This document shows, one piece after another, positions 1 to 12,766 of a stretch of 64,000 bases of DNA; the stretch's first letter is position 1, and each line of letters opens with the position of its first letter. The position numbers and the translations under genes are program-made. The notes below the pieces were generated by a model. The model saw only the letters and a list, made by a program, of their open reading frames with translations, searched no databases and was not told where the DNA came from. The DNA comes from Blepharisma japonicum (Eukaryota; Ciliophora; Heterotrichea; Heterotrichida; Blepharismidae): NCBI GenBank assembly GCA_949751835.1, contig CATKHK010000016.1, positions 434,001-498,000 on the forward strand. Reading direction: 5' to 3'.

Positions 1-2941
1 GCTCTCATTATCCTTGAAAAAACTCTTGCTTTGAGGAAGAATTTTTAGAATTTTGCCTCAGAGCCGAACTATTTGATGAGCTTTTTAAGCATCAGTATGA
101 TATAAAATTCCTTATGAGACTAGAAAAATTAGAAGGTTGAAAAAAGCTTGATAAAAAATTTTGCATTTCTTTAAACCAAATTATTGGCTTAATTTACACA
201 AATAACTGCTCAATACCAAAAATCTACCCCACAATTAAAAATATGAATGATAAATTTGATATTTTGAGAGGCGATTATAAAGAAATTTCAAAGAATACTG
301 AAACAAATAGGACATTTTATAGAAGCCTTAGTGACAAAAGTGAATTTGAAAACTCTGATTATCTGTTTACAAATAATAAAAAAACACAAATAGATATGAA
401 TTCAGTTATAAAAAGAAATATAAAAGGAAATTATAATGAAGATATTAATGGAATACTTATAATCAGTGGCCGCAGGGAAAATATTGGCATTATTTTGTAT
501 GCGAATCTAAATGCAGCAAAAATATTAAGAGAAACCACTTATAGTATTATTGATTCTGATATAAATAAATATATTCCTCATCCTTTCAATACTAATCATA
601 AAGCAAAAATCGAGAATTTTATAAAACACAGCACCTCATCAGATATTGAACACTCAAATGAAACATATCTGAGACGAAAATCTGGATTTTTAATCGAAAT
701 AAGCCTTACTCTTACTTGTGCATCTCTAAACAAGCATCCATTTTTTCTTTTCCTATTTAAAGAAATTAACGAAAACCATCCTAAATGTCTGCTAGACGAA
801 AGAGGTCTAATTATTGGATTTAGTGAAAATTTTCCTTTTATATTAAATTTACCCTCCAAATCACTCATAAATAAATCAATATTTGATTTTAATATCCAAA
901 TAGAAAGAAAAGGTAGCATTATCGAAAATAATCTTGATGAAGAAATTAATAAAGAAATAGAGATTTTCCAAGATAATGATTTTATTAGATTATTTTTTGA
1001 TGGAAAATCTTTTCCTTGCCAATTTTATAAAAAAAGAAACTGCAATAACTTTTTGAATATTCTGATAGTTTTAAAAGAAGAAAATAAGGGAAAAGAGATT
1101 TTGCAGAATTTTGATTCTTTTTTGTATGATAAAAGCTTGCATTTGGATTTTATTTCAAATAAGATAAATCAGGGAAGATTTAAACATGATAAAGTCAGCT
1201 TTTTCGATGACGTAAAGCAGAGCACAGATATGAATGAAGTAAAATCAAAAAATATCAGTGAATATAATAATATTAATTATACAGAAAATGATGCTACAAA
1301 TAAGCTTGCCAATACTTCACAGTCTTGGTATTTATCAAAATATCCTGATAACGATACTTATTGGTGGAAACTGTATATTTCAAAATCAAAAGACAATTTT
1401 CTATATACAAATGATTACTTTTTTTATGTATCATAATATTATTAGCTACTAGCGGCACAATCTTAGGCTATGCTCTTTCAGAAACTAATAAAGCGAATAA
1501 TATAAATGCTCTAACAAAAACTGGGCTTATTATTGATACAATGATTTCTATATCTGGCCATGCAGTAAGAATGGATATTTCGACTTATAATAATGCAACA
1601 GTTATGACGATAACGCAAGGCTATGCAAAAATAAATAATTTTACAAATAACTTAAAATTAATGACCAAAGATATGCTGACTGAACTCCCTTCATGGAATT
1701 ATTGCCCATGATTTACATTTTATAGAGATGAAGAAATTCCTATGTGAGATACAATAGGGAAATATAAAATTGTCATGAAGAATTTTGTTGATATAATACA
1801 AACATATGAAGAAATTGCAACTGATTTTTTACATAGAATTTCTCACAATGAATCTTATGCAGATGACCTAAACTTTTTGATATTAAATAGCATGGGAATT
1901 CTGGCACATAAAACTGATTATATTTTAAATATTTTAACGTCTTGTGAGCATTACAGAACTCAGCAATTAACTGATGCTATTACATGACTTGTTGTGGTTG
2001 CTAACATTATTCTTGGCTTTTGTGCTTTTGTGCTTATTTGTATTATTTTTATTATTTGTTATACTCTTAAAAAATTTTATTTTGAAATGACTCTAAAAAT
2101 AAAAAAATCATATGGAGATGTTCACAATAAGTTAATAACAAGATTAAGTGATACTTATGGATATGATTATGAGATCATGAAAGATTTGCCTAGATCTTTA
2201 GAGACCAGTAAATGGTTTGAAAATGACTATTTAAGACTGCTATCAAAAATTTCCATTTATTTTTTAATCACATTTGGATTTTATTTGGTATTTTATTTTT
2301 ACGCCTACAAAAATGGTGAAGATTATTTACTTTCCCGACCTGATGTAATTGCTTTATTAATCAAACGGCAAATTTTTGGAAGAATTATATCATTTTGGGC
2401 AAGAGTCTATGTATTTCAAGACACGCCTATAAGTATATATAGCAAGTTGAAAGAAGATTATTTCTTTTCTAATCCAGAGACTGAGTACTGAAAACTTGCT
2501 GGGTACTATAAGGATTGGAAACTCCCATTATTGAGTTATGATGTTCAAAAATTTTTTTCATCAGAATTACAAACAATGATGTTTGAAAAGCTCAATGTAG
2601 CTGATGCCTTTGCACAATATGGCGCTAGTGCATGCCAAGACGAGCAAATAACGGAAATGAATTATTTGTTTGGCAGCACAAGAAATATGAAAACATATTC
2701 TTCGATATTAGTGAGACTAGATAACATAAGAAATGTTTTAAATGTTATTAACAACCAAATGCTTTTAATGACTACTGATTACTCTACTCAACTTATTCAA
2801 GACAATTTTGAAGTATTGACATGATTAACTGTTGTTTATGTTGTTTTTTCGTTATTGATTTATTTTTTATTTTATCTGCCAAATATTTTAAAGGAAATGA
2901 AGAGGCTGGAAATATTGAAGAAGTTTTGCAAACTGATCTAA
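1..2941 (+). CDS. TmcB-like PAS membrane protein, copy 1 (5' end missing, one frame break)
   Basis: C-terminal part of a large membrane protein, the first of four tandem paralogues; the beginning lies outside the window. Reading starts in frame 3 (Ser-His-Tyr-Pro-Trp with TGA as Trp) and aligns along its length with the copy at 4456-8685. Visible parts are a PAS-like block near 440-770 containing YANLNAAKILRETTYSII, a membrane segment near 1425-1470, and C-terminal membrane segments near 1990-2060, 2250-2310 and 2820-2890. Near 1380-1386 one base is missing relative to copy 2, so the frame changes from 3 to 2; the rest is open, with TGA as Trp, to TAA at 2939. Architecture (N-terminal membrane region, PAS-like region, C-terminal membrane segments) resembles the TmcB/TmcC proteins that are abundant in ciliates; that family name is from recall. 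It may be a young pseudogene, or the break may be an assembly error. Confidence 0.6.
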
Positions 2942-4455
2942 TTTATAATATTTAGAGTCTCAGCAAAAGAATTCATTTTAAAATTTTGCAATCAAGATAT
3001 TGAGTAATAAGCTTTATAAAATAAATTAATAAGAACATATAAAGCTCCCATAAAAACATATCTCTAAGAGGAAGTTTAATTTTCCATATAGGGATTTTCT
3101 TATGTTTTTGTCTTCTGATTAAGGGGATTAGAAAAATTTTTTGCTAAGATTTTAATAATAATTATAAGAAGACAAAACATTTTAAAATGTAAGGAGAATT
3201 TTCCTTAAAACAGTCTCAGAGAGAGAAATCCATAACACTTTGAGAGTTCTGTATAAAAAAAGACTTTCTGGAGGTTTGGCTTACGTTTGGACATTTCAAA
3301 TTCTAGCGGTCATGAAAATCGACTGAATTCCAGATCAATCTTAACATAAACATAAGTAAGAAGATAATTAAAAGCTTAGCATTAAAATTAATTACATGTA
3401 AAAGAATTTCCGGCTAGCCCTAGAGTAACTATTTCCCTCCATATCTCCGTCGCTCACTCGATTCTAGTCCATATAGGACATTTTACTTTATTGCTCCTTC
3501 CAGACAAATCTTAGCACTTGCTGCATAAAAGTCAGAGAATTAGATAACCTTTGCATGCATTCCAGAAAATTCGAATTTTCTTATTGTTTGTCGACCAAGA
3601 TAGAAATCAAGAGCTAGAAGGCAAAGCTGGCTTCGCGCTAAGGAGCAGCTAAATGCATATTTAGCTTCTTAGGTAGTGTAGGCTTAAACTTACCCTTATC
3701 CTTTCCAGCTCGAAGTCCATCTTCCTACTAGGAAAGACCAATCTTGATGTGAGCTCGTACTGGCCAATTCAATGTACTGTTTTGATAAATTAGCCAAAAT
3801 CAAGCTGCACACATTATCAAGCTCCCTTCTCCATCCTCAAGAACTTTGGTGCTATGGGCTTCTGGCTATAAGGACTTGAGAAAAAGGGCTAATTGTCTAT
3901 ATCATTTTATATAAGGGAGGAAGTTAGCATATTATTGTTACCAACGATTAAATTTTCTTGAGTATAATTTCCATTTTTAATTATTTCTTCCATTTTGAAA
4001 ATAAAACTGCTTAAAATTTAAAAATAACTAAAGGAGAGAGTCAATATTCAGTTTTATTAGAAATCCTGGCTAGTTAGAAAATATAAGAAAAAGACTCTTA
4101 TATTATTTAAAAAATGAATTAAATTAATCATAACCAAATTACTTGAAAATTTCAACTAAAATTATTAAAAATGGTACCATTTTCTTTATAAAATTTTTCG
4201 AAGGTTTCCCACCTTCGGTTGAATAAATTAACTAATTGTTAATAAAGTAAAAATTGCCTATATCAAAATAAATAATTATTAAACTATTGGAAAAGGAAAA
4301 TTTAATAAGCCGAAATTAGCTAATTTACAACTATTTTTAATCTGCATCAACATTTTTATAATAAATACCTTAATTTTATATATCCACGCTTAATTTGGTT
4401 AAGAAATATGATTAAAATTTTAATTTATATAAAAAAATATTAGGTAACAGTAAAT
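2942..4455. other. Intergenic region with a less AT-rich island and hairpins
   Basis: No convincing ORF on either strand. About 3240-3930 is clearly less AT-rich than the flanks. It holds a strong imperfect hairpin at 3638-3672 (AGCTAAAT and ATTTAGCT around GCAT, with outer CTAAG/CTTAG pairing). An inverted repeat occupies 3102-3116 and 3167-3180. From about 3950 to 4455 the sequence is plain AT-rich DNA leading into the next gene. Confidence 0.5.
3102..3180. repeat. Imperfect inverted repeat
   Basis: The left arm ATGTTTTTGTCTTCT (3102-3116) and right arm AGAAGACAAAACAT (3167-3180) are reverse complements apart from one extra T. They flank about 50 bases of AT-rich DNA. Weaker complementarity may extend outward on both sides. 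It could be a miniature inverted-repeat element or a transcript hairpin; no target-site duplication was identified. Confidence 0.35.
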
Positions 4456-7400
4456 ATGATAGAAAAATTCCACTTGCAAAATACAGCTAAAGAATATAAT
4501 CAAGACCAAGATATTTCCTGAAGTATTGGCTATACTAAAGAAAATAACATCAAAGGTCAGTCAGCTCGTCAGAAAATTTTCCATTTTCTTCTCAAGCTTC
4601 ATAATCAGCGAGATTGCTCTGAAACTGCGGCATTAGAAGTTTCTTTATTTAAGCTCACAATTTTAAAAATGATCTTTTCCTTTCAGTTTGCAAGCATAGC
4701 CTGGTATCAGGCAAGCGATCGAAATTCCGTGGAAGAGTTTTGAAACATTGCCAGTTATCTGAGATTTGACAGCATTTTGTCAGATCTTGGCTTAATTGAA
4801 TACTATATATATATTGCTGCAGTAATCATATGGGGTTACTCTATATTTGTGCTAATTCTGTATATTTTATGAAGATTAAACCAACATGTTTCAAATATAA
4901 GTTGGAGACTTGAAAAAACCTTAAGAACTTTAATTTTTGAAGTTTGCCATATTCCTATCACATTTTCGCTTATAGTTTCAATAAAATATTTTTTATTTTA
5001 TTATGACAGAGACATGAAAGAATACCAAAATAGAAGGCTAAATTCCTCAATGATAAGCATTTTGCCATTATTTATTTTTACGGTGATTTTACTCATGGTT
5101 TTTAATTATATTTATGGAATATTTATTTATGAATATCGGCATGCCTACGCAAATAGCAATTTATTAGCAAAAGCGCATACGTATGCAACAAAGATTAAAA
5201 CAATTGGCATTGATCTCATTTTAATTTTTATCGCATTTAATGACCCTGATAACATAAATCATTTGAGAATTTTCATCTTCTTTATAGCTACATTTGTTAT
5301 CATTGTGCATGTTTATTATGCTCCATATTTCAATCAAGTTGCAAATTTCTTAGAAACTAGCAGTGCATTATTTGCAGCAATAACATCAGCTTCTTTAATT
5401 ATTGGGGATATTCAAAACAGTCAGTCTACTGGACTCGTATTATTTATCTTCTTAAATCCAGTTTTTATATGGTTTCTATACATAGTTACAAAATTCAGGT
5501 ATGCTAAATTATCTAAACAGGATTTAAATCAGAAATGCAGAAACGTTTATGAATTTGAAAGAATTATCAGATGCATGCTAATGAATAAAAAATCTGATAA
5601 AAATGAAGTTTTAGGTATTTTTGCCCAGGCTCATGAAAATCATCAATTAAATTCATCCAGAATGGCATCAATATGAGAAGCAGAGTATTGTCTATATGCA
5701 CTAAATGATACAAGATTAGCATCAATAAAGCTTGGTTCGCAATATCCTTGAAAAAATTCTTGCTTTGAGGAAGAGTTTTTAGAATTTTGCCTTAGAAGCC
5801 ATTTATTAAGCTCCCTTTATGAGAGTCACGATGATATAAAATTTCTTATTAGATTAGAAAAAAATGAAAGCTGAAAAAAACTTGACAAAAAATTTTGCAT
5901 CACTTTAAATGAAATTATCAAATTGGTTTATACAAGCCATTACTCAATATCAAAATTATATCCCACAATTAAATATATGAATGATAAATTCGATATTTTA
6001 AGAGATGATTATAAAGAAATTTCAAAAAATATTGAAGCAAATAGGGTGTTTTCTAAGAATCTTGGTGAAAACAGTGATATTAAATATTCGGAAAGTCCAT
6101 TTATGCAGAATGAAAACGGTCATTATGATGAAATTTCAGCTTTGAAAAGGAACAATAAAATAAATTATAATGAAGACACCAGTGGAGTGTTAATTATCAG
6201 TGGATATAAAGAAAATATTGGCAGCATCTTGTATGCAAACTTAAACGCTGCTAAAATTTTAAGAGAAACAACTTATGGCATTATTGGCTCTGACATAAAC
6301 GACTATATCCCTCACCCTTTCAACAATAATCATAAATCAGCTTTAGAAAATTTTATAACTTTCTGTACTTCTTCAGACATTAACCATTCAAGTGAAACCA
6401 TTTTAAAGCGAAAATATGGGTATTTAATAGAAATTAGCTTCACTCTGACTTGTGTATCTTTAAATAAATACCCATTTTTCCTTTTCATGTTTAAAGAGAT
6501 AAATCAAAATTTTCCTAAACTCCTTTTGGATGAATTAGGATTAATCATCGGATGTAGTGAAAATGTACCAATAATATTGAATTTAGAATCTGAATCACTT
6601 ATGAACAAATCAATATTCGATTTTAATGCTCAAATAGAAAGAAAAAGCAGTGTCATTGAAATTTACCTGGAAGAACTAATAAATACAGAAATTGATGCTT
6701 TACGTGATAAAGATTCTGTCAAACTGTTTTTCGGGGAAAAATCGTTTTATTGCAAATTTCATAAAAAGAAAAATTGCAATAAATTCCTTAATATTCTAAT
6801 GATTTTAAAAGAAGAAGAAGAAGAAAAAAAAAAAGTAAATGGAACTTTACAGAAATTTGAATCTTTTCTTAATGTTAATAGTCTAAATGTAGATTTTTCA
6901 ACAAAAAATAAAGATTCTAAGCGCGAAAAAGTTAGCTTTTATGATGACACAAATAGAAGCACTGAAATAAATGAAGAAAAAAGTCCTAGAAATTTATTAG
7001 AAAACCAAGCTCAAAAGGTAGAAGAAAATGCTGAATGCACCAAAAATCCTGTAAATACTTCATTATCTTGGTATTTATCAAAATATAGTGACAAAGATAA
7101 TTTGTGGTGGAAAAAATATATTGGAAAAATTAAAAACCAATTTTCTATATATAAATGAATGCTATTTTTGTGTATCCTCATATTACTAGCGACCAGCAGT
7201 GCAATTTTAGGCTATGCTCTTTCAGAAACTCAAAAAGCGAATAATATAAATGCTTTGACACAGACTGGGCTTATTATTGATACAATGATTGCTATATCTG
7301 GTCATGCAGTAAGAATGGATATTTCGACCTATAATAATGCAACAGCATTGACATTAAATCAAGGTTATGCAAAAATAAATAATTTTACAAATAACTTAAA

Positions 7401-8685
7401 ATTAATGACCAAAGATATGCTGACCCAACTGCCTTCGTGGGATTATTGCCCGTGGTTTACATTTTATAGAAAAGACGAAATTCCTATGTGAGAAACAATA
7501 GGGAAATACAGCATTGTTATGAAAAATTTGGTCGACATTATACAAACTTATGAAGAAATTGCAACTGAATTTTTGCATAGGATTTCTCATAATGAAACTT
7601 ACATTCATGAAATTAATTTTTTGATATTAAACAGTATGGGAATTCTATCACATAAATTGGATTTTATTTTGGACACTTTAACATCTTGTGAGCACTATAG
7701 AGCTCAGCAATTGACTGATACTATTACTTGGCTTGTTGTGATTGCTATCATTATTCTTGGTTTATGTATTTTTGCCATTGTTTGTCTTATTTTTTCTATT
7801 TGCTATACACTTAAAAAATTTTATGCAGAAATTAATCAAAAAATAAAAAAATCGTATGGAGATCTCCACAATAGGCTGGTATCAAGATTAAATGATGCTT
7901 ATGGATATGATTATGAGATTATGAAAGAGTTCCCTAGGTCTTCTCCAACCAGCAAATGGTTCGACAAAGATCGAGTTAGGCTTATTTCCAAAATTTCTAT
8001 TTATTTTTTAATTACATTTGCATTTTATTTAGTATTTTATTTTTACGCCTACAAAAATGGTGAAGATTATTTACTTTCTCGGCCAGATGCAATTGCTTTA
8101 TTAATAAGAAGACAAATTTTTGGAAGAATTATATCATTTTGGGCAAGAGTCTATGTATTTCAAGACACGTCAATAAGCATATACAATAAATTGCCAAAAA
8201 ATTACTTTTTTGCCAATCCAGTTACTGAGTATTGGAAAATTGCAATGTATTATAGAGACTGGAAGCTACCATTGCTAAGTCACAATGTTCAGAAATTTTT
8301 TTCAGCTGAATTGCATGAGATGATGTTTGAAAAACTCAATGTGACTGATACTTTTGCACAGTATGGGGTTAGTCCATGCCAAGACCAGCAAATGTATGAA
8401 ATGAATTATTTGTTTGGTATAAGCAGGAATATGAAGACATACTCATCTATATTAGTCAAATTAGACAATATAAGAAATGTCTTAAATACAGTTAATAACC
8501 AAATGCTTTTAATGATGACTGACTATTCTACTCAGCTTATACAAGACAATTTTGAAATATTGACATGATTAACTGTGGTTTATGCTGTATTTTCAATATT
8601 TATTTATTTTTTCTTCTATCTTCCCAATGCATCTAAGGAGATGAAAAGACTAGAAATATTGAAGAGATTTTGCAAGCTGATTTAG
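4456..8685 (+). CDS. TmcB-like PAS membrane protein, copy 2 (intact)
   Basis: Intact 1409-residue reading frame with no introns, using TGA as Trp at many sites and ending in TAG. The N-terminal region has several hydrophobic helices (residues about 70-370) and a conserved SWSIG motif near residue 23. A linker with Y-E-F-E-R follows, then a PAS-like region (about 573-685) with YANLNAAKILRETTYGII. Membrane segments lie near 902-925, 1093-1118 and 1182-1205, with a last one near 1371-1395. The layout suggests a membrane-anchored sensor with a cytosolic PAS domain, as in the TmcB/TmcC-like proteins of ciliates and Dictyostelium; ligand and output are unknown. It is most similar to copy 1. The start is the first ATG in frame, and its N-terminal region matches copies 3 and 4. 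Family assignment is moderate; the gene itself is secure. Confidence 0.8.
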
Positions 8686-8915
8686 ATAATTATTTATAAA
8701 TTTTTATATTTACTGATTTACTTTGTTAATTTAGTTGCAAATATTCACTTTCTCTTCCTATAATTTTATTCTCTATAAATTTAAAATAACAAATATTCAT
8801 ATAAAAATTATTGTGGCTTGATCTCAATTAGAGGCGAACAAAAAAAGTTATAATTGCTAATGGAAGATAATTTCTAAAAAATTGTCAATTTCATGTAATT
8901 TTCTAATAAAGTTAA

Positions 8916-11900
8916 ATGGTTCGGCTATTTGAATCAGAAGAGAAAATTAAGGGCATGATTTCAAATGAATCAAATATTATAGAAGAAAGTAGACTTTCTT
9001 GAAGCATCGGGAGGATCACTAAAAGGGAAAGAAACACATTAAGGTATATATTTTATGGTTTTCTTTATAAGCTTCAACACAGGGATAAAAGCAACAAGAA
9101 TAGCCAGCCATTTATGTCGCAATTAAAATTTTCAGGGTGAAAATTAATAATTTCTTTACAATTATCAAGCATTCCATGAATTCAATTTTTTTTTTATCAC
9201 AAAAACTCCGCATTTTTAGATATTTTCACCCTATTTCTGAATTTTTCAATTTTTATTATATGAATATATTTTTTGGATCTCCTAGCTATTTATTTTTTAC
9301 AAAAAACTAGTAAAATTATTTTGCTTTTATTAAGGACTGAAAAAATTTTGAGGATAATTATTTTTAGAGTTGGATATATTCCTATAGCTTACTCATTGGC
9401 AGTTACACTAAAATATTTATTTTTCTCCTCGAATTTGGAATATATTGAGCATCATAATTGAATATTAAATAAAAATTCAGATGATTTTATTGGTATATAC
9501 ATAATTACAGCATTTGTGCTAATTGTTTTTGCATGCTTTCAGGAATTTTATATTTATGAGTTTAGACATAGCCATTATCCAAATGAATTAATGTCCAAAG
9601 CACATTCAAAGTCTGAAAAAATCAAGCTTATAGGAATTCATATAATCCTACTCACAGTTATGCTATCTGAGACTTCAAATGTTTTTTATTTGAAGTTTAC
9701 TATTTTTGTAGTATCTTTTTATATTACCTGTATTTATATTTATTATATTCCTTATTTCAGACTTTCTTTTAATTTTTTAGAAGCATCAAGCACTTTAGCT
9801 GCAGCACTAATTTCTATTGAATTTATGATTGACGATGCACAAACTGGATTTTTCTTATTAATCTTCGTCAATCCATTTATTTTGTGATTTTTATATTTTA
9901 TATGCAAATATAGAGCTTCCCATATAAAACCTTTTTATTTGAAAAAACAAAACACAAACTTATATGGATTTGAAAGAGCCTATAGGAAAAATCTACTTGA
10001 TAAATGTTTTTCAGAAGACTTGCTAAATATTTTTGATTCAGCTTTAGGCAATTTAAAGCTCCAGCGCTCAAAAATGTTAGCAATATGAGAAGCTGATTAT
10101 TGTTTAAGCACCTTAAATGATTATAAATTAGCCTCAATAAAAATAAGCACTTGTTATTCGTTAGAAAATTGTAGTTTGGAAGAAGGATTTTTGGAATATT
10201 GTTTAAGAAAAGAAATCCTTAAAAATCTTTATAAAACTGATGAAGAAATCAAATTTTTGTTATGTTTAGAGAAGCTTGAGAATTGGAAAAAAGTTGACGA
10301 AGAGTTTTGCGTTGATTTAATTGATTCAATAAATCTAATTCATAAGCAGAAGTATGGAATTTCTACAACTTTTTCATCAATCCAAATGGTTTACCAAAAA
10401 TTTATACAAATGAAAAATACTCATAAAGAAATAAAATCAAATTTTCAAGGAATTTCTCTTTCAAATAATTTCTTTATAAAAGACAACTTTAAAAATATGA
10501 TGGTAGCAGAAAACAAATGAGGTTATAATTTAGATGATTTTCAAGAAAATAATGGAATGATTATTGCAAGTGGAATGAAAAAAAATATTGGTATAATTTT
10601 ATATGCAAATAGTAAAGCTTCGAGTATTTTGCGAGAGCCTACGACAAGTATAATCGATTCGGATATAAATGAATACATTCCGAAAAATTTTGATTTTGAT
10701 CATTCTAATTTAATGAAAAAGTACCTAAGAAATTGTTTTTCATCAGAAGTTAACCACCCTTATAATTCTGTCTTAAAAACAAAATCAGGGTTAGCAATTG
10801 AAATTAATATGTCTGTGAAATGACTATCTTTTGAAAAGCATCCATTTTTTCTTTTTCTGTTTCAAGAATGCTACAAAAGTTCTAAACGCCTAATAGATCA
10901 ACAATATGAATCAATTTGATGTGTAGATTATATCTCTCGAGTGCAAAGCTCTGAGAGCGAGAAACCTGCCCCAACAGATAATAATAATGAAAAAATTATG
11001 ATTAAAGAGGAAACTATTTTTAGACCAAGCAAAACAGAACTGCAGGATTCAAAAATAGTATCATCAAAGCATAAACTTGTTTATCCGAAACCTCCCCAAA
11101 AAGCTCCAAAAAATCTAAGCCAAGAGCACTCCTCATATCATTCGTCTTCTCTAGCCAATTCATTCTTATGAGAAAAATACCTACCCAAAATAAAAAAAGA
11201 GTATTTGCTCTATCGATTATTTTTATTTCTTTCTATCTTAACTATTGTTTGTACAAATGCTACTATTTTAGCTTACACTTTAACTGAAATAAGCAAGGCA
11301 AAAAATATTGATTCTTTGAAAGAAACTGGACTTATTTTTGATTCAATGATAGCTATATCTGCAAATGCAATGAAACTAGATTATTCGACTTACTCAAATG
11401 CTACAAGTTTAACTCGTGCCCAAGGTAATGATTTGATAAATAGCTTGCTTTTAAAATTAAAATTAATGACTAAAGACATGCTAAGCCAGGTTCCTTCTTG
11501 AAATTACTGCCCAAAATTTTCTTTTTATACAAAAAATGAAATTCCAATGTGGGAAACTACTGGAACTTATAGAATCGTTTATAAAAATTTAGTGGATATG
11601 ATATACGGATACGAAATTTTTGCCTCCGAATTTCTCAAAAATTATAATAATAATCTAACCTATGTAAATGAACTTAGTTACTTGCTTTTAAATAGTTATG
11701 GAATAATAGCTACTCGATCAAACTTTCTAATGGATACTTTAGTATCATGTGAAAAATATAGAGCAGAAAACTTGACTACAATAATATCATGATTAATTAC
11801 TGGTGCAAATATTATTCTCATTTTTTGTGCATGCATCATTATTTTTATTATTTTCAGAATCTGTTATAATTATCGTAGATTCTATGAGCAAGCTATCAAA

Positions 11901-12766
11901 AGACTTGTAACATCATATAAAAATCTACATAGCAAATTAGCAACTAGATTGATAAATACCCACAATTATGAACCTATAAATATCAATAATCTCTGAAGAT
12001 CTAAGCCACTTAAACGCTGGTATACAATGATTTTTTAAGGATTTTTTCTTCTGTTTCTATATATTTTCTTTTAACTTTTGCATTTTATATCGTTTTTTAT
12101 TTCTATGCTTATAAAAACGGCGAAAATTATCTACTGGAGCGATCTGATTTTGTATTGTTATTTATTAAGCGTCAATTATTTGGGAGAATACTTATGTTTT
12201 GGACAAGAGTTTATGTTTTCCAAGAAACGCCAATTAGTTTATCTAATAGACTAAAAGATTCTTATTTTTTCAATGAGCCTAAAAGTGAATATTTAGACCT
12301 TCTCCGATCTTATAACAAATTGCTAAAATTTCCTTTATTAGAAGAAAATATGCAAGAACTCATGTCAGAAAATTTGAAAAAAAATATCTTTGAGAAGATT
12401 GATACTATACCAATCCAAATAAATGGCTTAAAATATGCTGAGTATGGAGCTTCCCTGTGTCACGATGAGCAAATTTTTGAAAGTACTGAAATCTTAAGTT
12501 CAGAAAGAGATTTTAATAAATTTTCATTAGTACTCAAAAATATGGAAGTATTAAGAAGTGTATTGAATACCGTTAACTATAATATTATTGATATGGCAAC
12601 AGATCATTCAACGGAATTGGTTCAAGAAAATTTTAAGCTGCTAACAGAAATTACAATAATTTATGCCATATTCTCTATTTGCATTTATTTTGGATTTTAC
12701 CTCCCTCTGATTTCAAAAGAATTAAAAAGATTAGAAATACTAAAAAGATTTTGCAAATTGATATAG
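8916..12766 (+). CDS. TmcB-like PAS membrane protein, copy 3 (one frame break)
   Basis: Third tandem paralogue, closest to copy 4. ATG at 8916 is chosen because the sequence around it (AGTTAAATGG) matches the start region of copy 4, and the next conserved block is again SWSIG. Frame 0 stays open with TGA as Trp to about 12023. There one base is missing relative to copy 4, which creates TAA at 12036 in the old frame; frame 2 then continues collinearly to TAG at 12764. The PAS-like block is near 10548-10870 (YANSKASSILREPTTSII), and C-terminal membrane segments match copy 4. Like copy 1 it has lost continuity at a single site, so it may be a recent pseudogene or carry an assembly indel; if functional as written it would lack the last quarter. 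Confidence 0.6.
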
